A stretch of DNA of 64,000 nt from Malus domestica (taxonomy: Eukaryota; Streptophyta; Magnoliopsida; Rosales; Rosaceae), in contig NC_091668.1 of assembly GCF_042453785.1 (NCBI RefSeq), positions 1,805,501-1,869,500 of the forward strand. The letters run 5' to 3'. How positions within the stretch are numbered: the stretch's first letter is position 1; every line of letters begins with the position of its first letter. The translations under genes and the position numbers were made by a program. This document shows positions 1 through 12,070 of this stretch, one piece after another. A model generated the notes under the pieces. It was not told the origin of the DNA. It was given only the letters and a program-made list of their open reading frames with translations, and did no database searches.

Positions 1-1668
1 TGAATTTTACCTTGGAAAGTCAATTTGAATTCGGGATTGCCTTTGATTGCAGTGGAGATGCCTAGTGTGTTGCTCATGGCAGCAGTCCGCAATGTTCCTA
101 TTGTATGGTTTCTCTCTACATTATCCTTCCATTTGAATTAAGATTTCGTCTTTCCGCGTTTGTGGAGCGGGCAAAATTAGGCCTTGCCAACATATTGGTT
201 ACTGTAGGAATTTTTAAAATTTTTGGGTTTGGTTTGCAGGCTCGGCCAACTATGTATCAAGTGGTGAAGGAGATGATTGACAAGATGGGTTATGAGGTAT
301 GCCTGTGTCCTCCTTCTAGTACAATATGACAATGCTTGTCCATTAATGTACATTCTTCATGATCTTTAATTGTTTTTGTTTGTTTTCGATCTCTGCAGGT
401 CCGACTTGTCAGAGTCACCAAGAGAGTGCATGAGGCGTATTTTGCTCAGCTATACCTCAGAAAGGCATATACCTTCACACTTCATTAGGCTTAATTTTTG
501 TTATTATATCTAATTATTATTACTATTCTTTTATGGTCATTTGAGGTAGGGGGAAAGCGGGGAGGGACTGAATTACTTCTGGAAATTTAAATTCTTAAGT
601 TAGTTAGCGTATAGTGACACTATTAGAAGTGATCACAGGCAGGTAGTGAGACAGAGTGTGTCAGCTTCGACCTTCGACCTTCAGACGCCATCAACATTGC
701 TGTACGGTGCAAGGTACATACTATGCTCTTTAGATCTACATTCTGAATTGTAGAAGTAGATTGCTTAAAATCCCTGCTAAAACTCTTTGAACTTTCAGAA
801 ATGTAGGAATATCGTAATCTACAAGGATAGAAGGCTCTAAATGCTTAATAGCCGTTTTGTGATCAACTGTATTCTCTCCACATTCTGTGCAGGTTCCCAT
901 ACAGGTCAACAAGTACCTGGCATACAGTGATGGAATGAAAGTTATCGAATCTGGAAAGTTTTCCACTCAAGGCCCTGCTTCAGATGGATTATTATTTACT
1001 CAACTGGATCGGTAAGTATTGAATGTCTTAGACATGGGTCTTGTTTTCAATCTCGAAGGGATTATTCCTGAATCGAATTTAAGCTAACTGATCAGATGAT
1101 GTAACGGTTGGTCTTGGATGAGGTGAGTTGTTAAGGGAATGAAATCTGACCGTGATAAGATGGTATGACTGGTTGTCTACATTGAACTTAAATGCATGTT
1201 CAGTCTTTCGGAAATTCATGTAGATAGGTGTTTCAATCTGATCAGGGTAGAACCGACGTCTAAATTTGGCATTCTTTAAAATAGAGGAGTTAATAGAAAC
1301 TTTATATGGTTTCAGGCCAAATGGTCAACCATGTGTTGAAACGAAGGAGTTTAATCTTGTGCGCAACATGCTTATTGCTGCAGTTGAGGAACGCTATAGA
1401 GATGCTGGTAAATACGTTCTGTCAATTTAGTATTTTTTTCACCTATCAAAGTCCTGTGATGTTACTTTATTTAGTTGCCTGCTATTCAATGGGACTAGAC
1501 TTTGGTGCTTCGGGCCCGTTATTGTTGGTGCTCTTTCATTTGTTGTTGGTTGTGTTTGTATAAAAGCTGTTGGAGCTTTTGAATCTCACATATATATTTT
1601 CATGCTCACTTACAGCTCAATGGAGGGACAAGCTCCTCCAACTTCGTGCTAGAAAGAACTTGGCATGA
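1..1668 (+). CDS. BBD: Bifunctional nuclease in basal defense (BBD-type), 3' part
   Basis: This is the 3' portion of a BBD-type gene; the 5' exons lie outside the window. Exons read from splice sites: about 16-102, 240-296, 399-464, 639-713, 893-1011, 1316-1407 and 1616-1668, with TGA at 1666-1668, giving about 180 residues in one continuous frame. The bifunctional-nuclease (DUF151) core is clear: VEMPSVLLMAAVRNVPI, ARPTMYQVVKEMIDKMGYE, FDLRPSDAINIAVRCK and VNKYLAYSDGM. The C-terminus AQWRDKLLQLRARKNLA is a UVR-like motif, which this family carries after the nuclease domain. Family members are described as nucleases with RNase and DNase activity linked to abscisic acid-related callose deposition and defence. 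Intron 3 (465-638) appears to start with GC rather than GT. The left edge of the first visible exon is uncertain: an in-frame stop at 1-3 means the exon begins after it. Confidence 0.9.
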
Positions 1669-3534
1669 ACGGTAAGAAGCCCGCCATTGTCCCCATACCA
1701 GTCGAAATTTTGAGTGTAACTGTAACTGCAAACCGAATTCATGTGTGTTTTTTTTTTCAGGATCGCCCGTAGGGATTTAAAACTGTACATAAACAGCATT
1801 CTTGGAAGTTTGATCAGCTCATCGGCTACACCCGCAATCCGCCGTGCATCTCCGCTTTTCTTATATATATATATATATGAATATATGATGTAAAAAGCTT
1901 GTGAATATAGTAAATAATTATATGTATGTATAGAGCATAGGTAAAACTTACTAGCAATGTAATGGCACTTGTTGGTTTCTGCAAATTATTCTGCCACTTA
2001 ATTGAGAGTGCATATTGTGATTGGCATGCGTGATTCCATGCCAACTTATACCATATTTCTGAATGGCATGCGTTGCGTAGAAAAGTTAAAGCTCAGCTGA
2101 CATATTGCCATGTGAACAGTTTAACTGTCACGATAGCGTTTTGAGCCACTAATACAAATCTGTGTAAAACTGTTCACATTGCTTTACATCATTGGCTCAG
2201 GACATAACTGTTGTGAACCATCACGGGATGGTCCAGTTGGGGATGATTTGAGATCTGTATTTTACACGGTATGTCTTGGGTTAGATCCTTGACGTTGGTG
2301 GATCATATGATCTATGACTTTTTCTGGCTCCGGAAGCGTGAACTGCTGGTCCCCTTTGAAATAAAAAGATGGACACCGTGTGGGGGTAAACTTGTTACTA
2401 TCTTGTTTTATAGTAAATAGTTCACTGTTATGTGACTTTCGGGTCAAATAATGTTAATTAGTGTGGGAAGAAACATATGACGTTGTGTTATTCAAACGAA
2501 TTGTCATAATAATGGTAGATTTATTTCATGTAAGTTGATTAAAATCATCTGACTACGTCATTTGGAAGACGAGAAAACTCCTTCAAAATTAATATAGGAA
2601 ACGTAAAAGGCAAGAAAACGAGATGATTTCAACCAAAAAAATACACCGCATTCTATTATTCAGCCAAAATGCGTCATGATTTGTGCTGTTTTCTCTACCA
2701 AAATTATTGCTGTTTCCCAACAGGATCCTCTACGGATCTTTTTGGTGAGAATCATGAAGATTTGTAAATTGTGTCCGTGCGATCAGTTTTTGTCAAGTAT
2801 TGTTTATGTTTAATTTTAAATAAAAATATTTAAAATAATTTTTAACCACATTATGTACGATCAACGAATACGATTCACGAATATCTAGAATTCTCATAAA
2901 GAGGATTCGACGAGGATGCGGATTATGCTGTTTCCTGAAGAAGGAAGTTAGTTTCATAATTTCAAACGGAGCCTGATTTACCTTTTTAACCCTGATTTCA
3001 GCAGCAATTTACGTTTCCCCAGATCCAAGCCAAGTTAAACACCGAAACCGCGTAAGAGTAAAAAAGAGAGAGAGAGCCAACCGTCGTCACGCCGGTGTTA
3101 AATTCCCGCCAAGTCCCACGCGCTTTATGCCGACGTGGCAACCTTCCCCAGTGGATTTAACTGGCACGTGCATATAACTTCCCAAACGGCGTTACACCGT
3201 ACCAGTTAGTTCATCCGTCACCCGACGTTTTCCCGTGAGCCGTTCTGCAGTCGCCGTCATTTATCAAACAAATTAAAACCTGAATAAATTTAAATTAAAT
3301 CCTACTTTAATCATGATTACATAAATTCTATCTTAAATCCGTCTCCTCCAATGGCTCCAGACTCCTCCTCTGTCTCACTCCGAATCTTCGTCTAGCTCGG
3401 AGACGCTGAGGCCTTTTCCGCCGTCGAAAAGCCCTGGTTCTTGTCTCATTTTTCACTCCAAGAATCGGAAATTCGGAAGAGGAAGTGTCGCTTCTGCGTC
3501 CGCCGCCGGTTTCAGCAGCTCTCGGAACGCCGCC
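1669..3534. other. Intergenic: BBD 3' flank and SFH promoter/5' UTR
   Basis: No gene is seen. A short TA run lies at about 1861-1880. Nearer the SFH start there is a G-box core CACGTG at 3165-3170 and a short GA-rich run near 3066-3076, both common in plant promoters and leaders. The sequence just upstream of 3535 is GC-richer, as expected for a 5' UTR. Confidence 0.5.
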
Positions 3535-6500
3535 ATGTCCGGACCTCTCGATCGTTTCGCAAGGCCTTGTGAGTTCTCGCCTTCTTTGACGGATTCCTAT
3601 CTCTTCTGTTCGTTAATTGCTTCCTATTTTCTTATTTATTTTTTGTTGAAATTTTGTTTCTGTTGCCTGTGCTGGTTCTAGGGTTTTGGATCGGGGTGAT
3701 TGAATTTTTGATCTTGGACTAGGATTTTATCTTTGATTGGTAGCAATAGGGATTGATGATGGTAATTTTTGTAATTTTGTTGACGTTGATTAGGTTTTGA
3801 GGGGTTCTCTAGCCACGACGAAAGGAGGGAAAGGAAATCGGATTTTGAAAACTCGGAGGAGGAGAGGAGGACTGGAATTGGTGGGAATTTGAAGAAGAAA
3901 GCAATCAATGCGTCCACTAAATTCAGACGTTCTCTCAAGAAGAAGAGGAGGAAGAGTGGTGGTGGTGGTGGTAGTAGGCTGTCCACTTCGGTTTCGATTG
4001 AGGATGTAAGGGACGCCAAGGAGCTACGGGCTGTTGACGCTTTTCGGCAGGTGCTTATTTCGGAAGACTTGCTGCCTTCAAGACATGATGACTATCATAT
4101 GTTATTGAGGTTGTTCATTGTCCCAGGAAACAGAGTTTCTTTGTTTTTTATTTTCCTGCACACAAGATTTGATATGGAAAGTTTGGTTTTTTCTGTTTAC
4201 TTTGTATGTTTTGTTGCTGAGAAGTTATTTTGTTGCAGATTTTTGATAGCAAGGAAGTTCGATATTGAGAAAGCAAAGCACATGTGGGCCAATATGATTC
4301 AATGGAGGAAAGATTTTGGTACTGATACAATTTTGGAGGTAAATTCACCAAACAATTCTGCAATGCATATTTAAAAAAATGTTTAAAGATGTGGATATGC
4401 CACCCATAAGCGGAAGTAAAAATCACATTCTTTTTTCTTTCAGGATTTTGAGTTCAGTGAGTTGAATGAAGTTCGAAAGCACTACCCTCAGTCTTATCAT
4501 GGTGTTGACAAGGAGGGAAGACCAGTTTACATTGAAAGGTTGGGGAAAGTTGATCCCACCAAGCTTATGCAAGTGACTTCCTTGGAACGCTATGTGAGAT
4601 ACCATGTGCAGGAGTATGAAAGGTGTTTTGCCATTAAGTTTCCTGCCTGCTCTATTGCTGCAAAGAGACATATAGATTCAAGCACAACAATTATAGATGT
4701 TCAAGGCGTGGTATGCTTTCAGTTAACTTCTCAAGTGTTTGTTAAATTTTTTTGTTTTGCATAAAATATACAAATGCTAATTTAACATTTCCATGTTGCT
4801 TCTTTCAGGGTCTTAAAAACTTTACCAAGTCTGCACGAGATCTCACAGAGCAGCTGCAGAAGATTGATAGTGACAACTATCCTGAGGTATGAGGACTCTA
4901 TTTGTAATCCTTTCAAGAATTGATGCCTTTTCAGTATATGTGGTGATTTTAATTAAATCCGTATGAATTGTATCTTCTAATTTTTAAATTTCTTTGTGCA
5001 GACGCTTTGCCGAATGTTTATAATCAATGCTAGTTATGCTTTTAGGAAGGTGCTCTGGCCTACAGTTAGAGCGTTCCTCGATGCCAGAACAACCAGCAAA
5101 ATTCATGTATGGTTGATGATACACCCAAGATTTGATGTCACTGTTGACTGAAGTTATCAATGGGGTCAACTGATATTGTTATATTTTTTCAGGTTTTGAG
5201 TAACAAGTACCAAAGCAACTTACTTGAAATAATCGATGCAAGGTGATTGATGCTCACTATTTTTTCAGTGGGTATGTGGGTTTGTTATCATTCTGTTTTC
5301 ATAACTATTAACTGTGGAAATATTTTGGCTCTATTCAGTGAGTTGCCAGAGTTTTTGGGTGGTAGCTGTACCTGTTCCGATCAGGGAGGTTGTATGTCGT
5401 CTGATAAAGGGCCATGGAAGGACCCAAACATACTGAAGGTTGTGTGAGATGGGTTGTTATTTTTGTTTCACCTTCTCTTCCTCTCTCTGCTTGTGACCGT
5501 ACTATTGTATGGCTTAAAAATAATGTTTTTTGCTTGCAGATGGTAATTAGTGGCGAAGCACAATGTTTCAGACAAATAGTTACAGTTTCAAACAGTGAAG
5601 GGAGGATAAGTGTTTCTGATAAGCCACGCAATCCATTGGTATGGACTATTCTACATTAGAAGCTGTTTTTTGTGTATATTATTTTGGATTTAATTCGAAG
5701 TTTTTCTCTGAGGCTATGTTTATATTTTTCGTTCAGATAAGAAGTAGTGATACATCTACTGCAGAGTCTGGATCTGAAGTGGAAGAAATGGGTTCACCTA
5801 AACCAACGAGGAACTACTTACAACCTAAGTTGACTCCTGTTTGTGAAGAAGTAAGTGTTGTGTTTGACAAACATCTGTTATTTGAGAATGATTAGCAACA
5901 GTGCAACTGAATCATTAGCAGCAAAAACATGTAGAACCAATCTTTTTTACTTTTGTGTAGCATTGGCTTTCTGAGCACAGATGTATTCCGCTATAAATTG
6001 TCATCTCGTTTTGTTGACATTTTGAACTCGTATTTGATATGCTTCAATGCTTTTTTAGGCTAGGGTAGTCGGTAAAGCGAGCATTGCTACTGGCTTGCCG
6101 GAGTACGATGAACTTGTTCCCATGGTTGACAAGGCTGTGGATATGGGATGGAAGAAACCAGAATTACAACCACCATTTGCTTCTAGAGGTTGGAAAGTCT
6201 AGTTATAGTTCTCCTGTCCCGTGTAATTACAATTTAGTTTATAGTTAGCAGAGGTTATGTTTACAAACACCATGCTACTACGAGAGTTAAAAGTTATTAT
6301 TATTCGTTACAAATTCATAGTTGATCTAATTAATCAATTAAAATACATTGCAGGGGCATCTTCTCCAAGATCTGTGGGGAAAACAACAGATGCCATGCAT
6401 GCTAATATCTGGACTATGCTTGTGGCATTCTTTGTAACCCTCATTTCACTAATCCGATCTTTTTCACTGGGGGCGACTAAGAAACTTAAAAACTCTGTTT

Positions 6501-7297
6501 CTGATTCTGCCCACAACATTCCTGACCTAACCGATGAGTCAACTGCCGTGGAGGAATTCAGGCCCCCATCACCCGTACCGGGGTTATCCAGGGAAAACCT
6601 TCTCTCATCTGCTTTGAAGAAGCTTGGTGAACTTGAGGAGAAGGTAGATATGCTGCAAGCAAAGCCTCTTGAGATGCCTTACGAGAAAGTGGAGCTACTG
6701 AATGCTGCTGTTTATCGTGTAGATGCGTTAGAATCAGAGTTAATTGCAACAAAAAAGGTAATTTTTCTCATTTGATAGTCGCTTCGTTGTGCCAATTTAG
6801 CAACAGTAGTGATATGCTGCTTGTCTTTACCTTTGAAATGTAGATTTACATTTTTTCTGGTGTTTCGGAATCCCTTATGCAATTTTGGATTAATTGTCTT
6901 TTTCTTCTTCCTCTGTCCAAGTTATATATATATATATATATAATGTTCATCTTTCCATATTTGCGTACTTAGTCAGTTTCGTGGCCGTTTCTCAATAAGC
7001 ATAATTCATCTTTGTTTGTCCTTGCATTTTCGATCATTTGATGATTTAATTGGGACTGTACGTTGCTTCCTGATTAGGCTCTGCATGAGGCTTTAATGAG
7101 GCAGGAAGAACTTCTTGCCTATATAGACAGGCAAGAACAGGCCAAGCTTCGGGTTAGTGAAACATTATTCTCGTAATTGAATCATCCCAAATTAGAACAT
7201 TTAATCAATGCCGGCTTTTCCTTTTTTATTTTCTTTTGTGCACGAAACTGAAAATTATGCTCGTTTTCTGTAACAGAAAAAAAGATGTTGCTGGTGA
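3535..7297 (+). CDS. Sec14-like phosphatidylinositol transfer protein (SFH family, Sec14-nodulin type)
   Basis: Exons: 3535-3568, 3794-4109, 4239-4338, 4444-4710, 4809-4886, 5002-5106, 5193-5242, 5339-5438, 5540-5638, 5737-5850, 6059-6188, 6354-6757, 7078-7152 and 7277-7297. They join in frame to 630 residues. After a basic, glycine-rich N-terminus come a CRAL-TRIO N segment ([13 protein letters not shown] type) and the Sec14 lipid-binding domain (about residues 150-310, with [13 protein letters not shown] and [15 protein letters not shown]). A linker holds [11 protein letters not shown], then PWKDPNI. A hydrophobic stretch lies near 481-503 and a coiled coil follows. The protein ends KKRCCW. 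This is the layout of plant SFH proteins, which exchange phosphatidylinositol and phosphatidylcholine to support PI4P/PI(4,5)P2 signalling and polarised membrane traffic, with a nodulin-like C-terminus for membrane targeting. The start is the first ATG of the exon, in the context GCCGCCATGTCC. The last exon is repeated in block B (14827 on). Confidence 0.94.
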
Positions 7298-7642
7298 AGA
7301 CAATCTCTGCTCCAAGAGGACCTGCGTGTGATATTTTCGTCATGCTTTCCTAGTATATTTGAGATGCATCCCCACATATCAAGTTCGTCTCTCCAGAGGT
7401 GCTGCTGTTTTTGTTTATAAGCTTCCTTCTATGTTACGCATGATAATATCGTGAGTAATGTAAAGTATTATACAACATTTCTCGAGTTCTTCTTTATCGA
7501 ACTTTCTGTTTGTGCATACAATTGCTCTTCGACGATAATTTATTTATAGAATGGAGAAGTTACCACAGAATGTGTTTAAAAATTGATGTCTGTTACATCT
7601 GCGATCGCAATAGCGATAGGCGGTGGTAAGTATTTGCTCCCA

Positions 7643-8978
7643 TCAGGTTCTATCAGTCTTTCCTCGGAGGAATTCGATAAGACCTTGAAGGGAAACATGA
7701 GCATCATCGCTCGTCATCAGCTCTCCGGCAACTTCAGCAGGCGTTGCTTGTGCCCTGTCGAGCAACATCTCAATTTCTCCGAAAAGTGTGTGCTCGTGAA
7801 TCAGCAGGTAATTATATGCCAACGTCTTGAAACCACCGAAGGTGCAGTAGGACATGTGTATGTGCAGGTCCATCCGGCCAGGTCGCAGCAACGCTGGATC
7901 AAGCCGGTCCTTGTGATTCGTCGTAAACACGACAATTCTCTCCTCTCCACAGGTCGACCAGAGTCCGTCGATGAAGTTCAATACAGCAGAGAGGCTGATC
8001 TGTGAACTAAGAAAAACATTAAAAACCGATTGCTTTCAAATAACCAAAAGCGCTTCTAAGATTGTTATTACCTTGTCATCTTCCACGGCGTTGGGCTCGT
8101 TCTCCGAATCTCTGTTCTGCAACTCAACTGAACAATCAATGTCCTCGATCACCAATATCGACCGGCTCTTCGTTCCGATCAGTAACCTTCTCAGATCAGA
8201 ATTGCACTGAACCTCCCTCAAATCCAAGTCAAAAATATCAAACTTGAGATAATTAGCCATGGCCGCAACCAAGCTCGACTTTCCCGTGCCGGGCGGTCCG
8301 TACAACAAGTACCCTCTTTTCCAAGCCTTTCCTACCCTCCTATAATACTCCTTCCTCTTTCTAAACCTCTCGAGGTCCTCCACCAACGCCGCCTTCATCT
8401 CCGGCTCCATCGCCATTGTTTCGAAACTCGCCGGATGATCAAGGTTGATGGAGCTCCAGTAATCCGTGCCATTGTAATCTACCGTGTGAAGCTTCACCAC
8501 CTTTCTCTCCTCTTTAATTTCTTTGGATTTTTGTAGAATGTAGGGCAAGTAAGATCTCAGCACCATGTCCCTGTGCTTCTTATGGAAGCTGAGCTCTAAC
8601 TGTCGGACCTCCGACTGCGAATTTTCGCCGCCACGTTTACTGCTCGGTTTTTCGGTGCTTATCAATGGTGATCAGAAACTGCTCCTCTTTTTCGGGCTTG
8701 TTGACTTTGATCCTCCGCGTAGCGGCGGAGACCTTGGCGCCGAGGTAGAGGTTGGCCGCCTCGAACATCTGGTTCGGGGTCAGGCCGTCGAGCTCCTCCA
8801 CAACGACGGTGAGTTGGGAGGAGAGCTTTTGGAGGCCGGAGTAGAAGGACTTTTGGAAGGCTTCCGGGATGAGGTCGTTTGCAATCGTTTTGAACAGGAT
8901 TGCGGAGGCGGCGAGAGAGGCGGCCGCCGATAGTATGGTTTTCGGCGACGGTAGGTTTTCATGCGACAAGCACCACAT
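7643..8978 (-). pseudogene. BCS1/ASD-type AAA-ATPase, copy A, broken by a 56-bp deletion
   Basis: Read on the minus strand, the gene starts at 8978 with MWCLSHENLPSPK, a hydrophobic N-terminal anchor, then the AAA-associated domain. The AAA module follows: Walker A GPPGTGKSS, Walker B ILVIEDIDC, and NHKDRLDPALLRPGRMD (second region of homology). A 72-bp intron (8000-8071) with GT-AG ends separates two parts of the AAA domain, and the stop is at 7643-7645. Compared with copy B, 56 bp are missing at 8658-8665, exactly between two CTTATCAA repeats. This shifts the frame after ITIDK in the first ORF; the rest of the protein continues in another frame from about 8665. The family (HSR4/OM66/ASD-like) comprises membrane-anchored AAA proteins of the mitochondrial outer membrane or ER induced by stress. 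Apart from the deletion all key motifs look intact. A novel intron rescuing the frame is possible but no splice sites were seen. Confidence 0.85.
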
Positions 8979-11611
8979 GGTTTAGTTCTTTTTTGGGTTG
9001 GTTTTTTTTGTGGGGGGGGGGGGGGGGGGGTGTATAGTGGTTGGTGGTGGTGGTGGTGGGGGTGGTAAATGAAATATTGAGATGCGGCTGACGATGGTTG
9101 TGTTAGGGGTTTTGTAGGGTTTTGCCTTCCGGGTTTGCGTGAAGAGAAAGACAGAGGAGTTGAGTTTGATCGAAGATAGTTAGGTCGGTGGTTTCTCTAC
9201 GACAAGCTCGCGCTCTCTCTCTCCCTCTCTCCCTCTCTCCCCGTTCTAGAATTTTAGTTGTACGCTTTCCTATCGTGACTCGAAGTGCATAGGTCTCGTT
9301 TGTCTTTCTTTGGGCCATATGTAATGGATGGTCCACTTCAAACTATACATGTGATATCGAGATGTACCAATACCAAAGTTTTTTTCCTGTCACACTACAA
9401 CGTGGTGTCACGAATTTACACACGTTATATGCGAGTTAGTAACAATGTATCGGTCGTGGTCTTCTAGTGATTTTACCAACATGTTATATGTGAGTCAGTA
9501 ACAATATATAGGTTGTGGTCTTCTAGTGATTTTGCCACTAATCGTTGTTGCTCAGAGGTCAACATCATCTTTAGAGTTATCTAAATGCAAAAGCGTCATT
9601 AGTTTGAGCTTCCTTTCAAAAATAAAATAATACATGCTAAAATGCTAATATTCCATGCCATTTGGTCTATAAATTTTGGTACTAATTAATCAGTATTAAA
9701 ATATTATCTCCAAACTTAAATCCAATTTTGCCACTTGAAAAATAAAAAAATCATCACTAACCAATTAGAACTCACAATCCGTCTTACCTTTGAAAACTCA
9801 TAATGTTGTAGTCAATTTGACCATAACAACTCGAAATACCATTTAGAATCAGATCTCATACAACTCGGGAAATACTTCCCAGCATCAATAGGCAACCCCA
9901 AGCCAACAAGGTTCTTCGTTTTGTCATAAAAAGTAACCTTTCAGTTGTGTCAAGACTCAACCAATTTGAGCATAGGCAATGGAGAATTATTAGAATATGA
10001 ATTGTTTAATATTTTACAAACCAACAAAAAAGGGAAGTTATTTTTTGGGGCCTTTAGAGATAAGGAAAAGATCCTTCATTTTAATGCACCATGACATATC
10101 ACTTATAATAAAACCACAAGTTTTACTACTATTTACAAGAATGCCGTCATTATTGTCTACAATATAACCTCCACCATCAAAATTTGAAAAATGTAACGGT
10201 TACATCATTATCACCCATAAAAGTAACATTCATCTTCATTGTCTAAAAAATGTCATCTTTATTGTCTATAACTACCAACTTTTTGTTTTTTGTTTTGTTT
10301 CTTTTTATATTTATTCAAATTTTATATTGTGTGGAGAATGCACTAATTTATGTGCGATAGCTTCGGTACAGTCAATTAACTAAGTTATATGGTTTAGGTC
10401 CGATAGATAGGTATGGTCAATTTGTTACGATTTGTATTTTTTATGTTTTAGTTCACTGGGTTAGTTTAGGTCCGATCAATTAGGTTGTGATTTCATATTC
10501 CATTTTCTCTACATACAAAATTGTTCTTTTCACTTATTGCAATATTCATTTTTAATTTATTCAATCCAAAACTATAAAAACCAAAAAAGAATGCATTGAG
10601 AATATAGGTACACTATATTGCTCTACATACAAAATTGTTCATTTAGGTACTGTCAATTAGGTCCTATTCATTCAGTATGGTCGGTTAGGTACTATATAGT
10701 GTAGGTTCGATCAATTCGGTACAGTCAATTAGGTTGTGATTTCGCATTCCATTTTCTCTATTTGTATTGTTTTTTTTTTCATTTATCTTTGAATTCACTG
10801 TCAATTTAGCATCTAAAAGCCCATTTTTCTTCTTTCTTCCGAATACAACAAGATTTTTCCTAGGTTTTTTTAAGGAAAACTAATGAAAAGAGCTTGAAAA
10901 CTTTGAGTTTTAATAATAAAGACAAAATAAAGGGTAAAGTGAATAGTACCAAGATTGACTTTTTAGTGTAAAAATGTGGTTTTTCGTTAAAATGAATAGT
11001 ACTATGGGCTTTTCGTTAAAACTCCTCCCATTTTATTGGAATAACAAGGAGGTTTATGGTAATGTTGTTATGACAAACATGTTAATTATGGATCTAGTGT
11101 TTCTCTAATTGGTTTTAAGAGAGTAATAAGGGTAAATAGGGAAACTAAAAATGCAATAATTTTATTTTAAAAAATGATTAAATGTGACATGGAATAGTAT
11201 AATACGACATTGTATTTTTAGTTTTTAATCTTACATAAGGTATTATTGAAAATGCATTCTTATTTAGGAATCAAAATGAAATTTTCAATTATTTTTTTGG
11301 TTGAAAAAAGGGCAGTTACTTAAAAATAACAATTAATAAATTGCTGGTTGAAAACCAGCAAGCAAAGAAAAGAAATTAAACATACAAAAATCTTAAAATC
11401 ATGAAACAATCACAGAAGTTTGAAGTGCTGCTATGCCCGCCCATCCGTCATAGTTTCTATTTAATATTTGAAGTAGCCCGACAAATCAAGAACCCAATTG
11501 CAATCAGGAGTAAACAAAATACTGACACAATACGAGCGCCGACATTCTGCTCGTTCTTTGCTTTTATTTTTTGATATTTCTGCTCGTTCTTTGCTTTGAT
11601 CTTTTGATCTT
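8979..11611. other. Spacer of block A with a private insertion of about 1.25 kb
   Basis: The upstream flank of the AAA gene has a G homopolymer at 9013-9031 and CT repeats at about 9213-9240. No coding region is visible. Relative to block B, extra DNA lies between two copies of TTATTTTTTGG (10038-10048 and about 11289-11300), which suggests an insertion with a target duplication. The insertion contains degenerate repeats around AGGTCCGATCAATTAGG (10360-10750) and a small MITE (10873-11030). Confidence 0.5.
10873..11030. mobile_element. Small MITE, also present inverted at 39345-39497
   Basis: The segment beginning AAGGAAAACTAATGAAAAG and ending near TTTTCGTTAAAACTCC recurs in reverse orientation near 39345-39497, including the middle part about GTGAATAGTACCAAGATTGA. 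Two diverged copies at unrelated sites indicate a dispersed non-coding element. Its family was not identified. Confidence 0.55.
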
Positions 11612-12070
11612 TTAATATTTCTGTAATATGTGGTTCAAGTAATAATTCAAAAACATATTGACGTCGCCAACGAAGCCGTCACAGAAGCTTAGTTCAAAGT
11701 TACGTTGTTCTCGTACTTGGCCATCACCGGAGCGCGGCAGTTTGGAGGACACCAGAACCCACATGACGCTGACACCTTGGAAAGAGTCGACCAGTTCTTG
11801 ACTATTGCCGTCAACGGTGATCACTTGCAACAGTTTATCGGCCGCCGTATCAAGTTTCTGATTACTTTCGAATTCGTTGTTTTTGATGAGGTTGGTGTTG
11901 TTGCTGACCTTAATTCTGAGTGTAGGGCAAGACAGCCTCTTGTCCACGTAAACGTTGACTGCTTTAAACATTTCGTTGGGGACTTCTCCCTTGGTGAACT
12001 CTTCGACGGCGTACGCAGGGACTGGGGACCATGACGGACGCTTGGACGTTGGGAGCTCCTCCAATGCCAT
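11612..12070 (-). pseudogene. AAA-associated-domain-only protein, copy A (tail lost)
   Basis: Reads 152 residues from MALEELPTSKRPSW. The core VPNEMFKAVNVYVDKRLSCP, TLRIKVSNN, LVDSFQGVSVMWV and NFELSFCDGF follows the pattern of the AAA-associated domain that precedes the ATPase in BCS1/ASD-type proteins (family pattern: PNQLFEAA.VYL, ..RI.VSK, IVDSF.G, ELSFHKK). No Walker motifs follow. The ORF stops at ILQKY because CAA has become TAA. Just beyond, an extra AGATCAAA duplicates 8 bp and shifts the frame, so the membrane tail seen in copy B (20481-21086) cannot be made here. Probably a decaying copy, although the truncated soluble form could in principle be expressed. Confidence 0.7.

Noticed and set aside
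8563-8933. Plus-strand ORF of 122 codons
   Set aside because: Antisense shadow of the AAA-ATPase gene.
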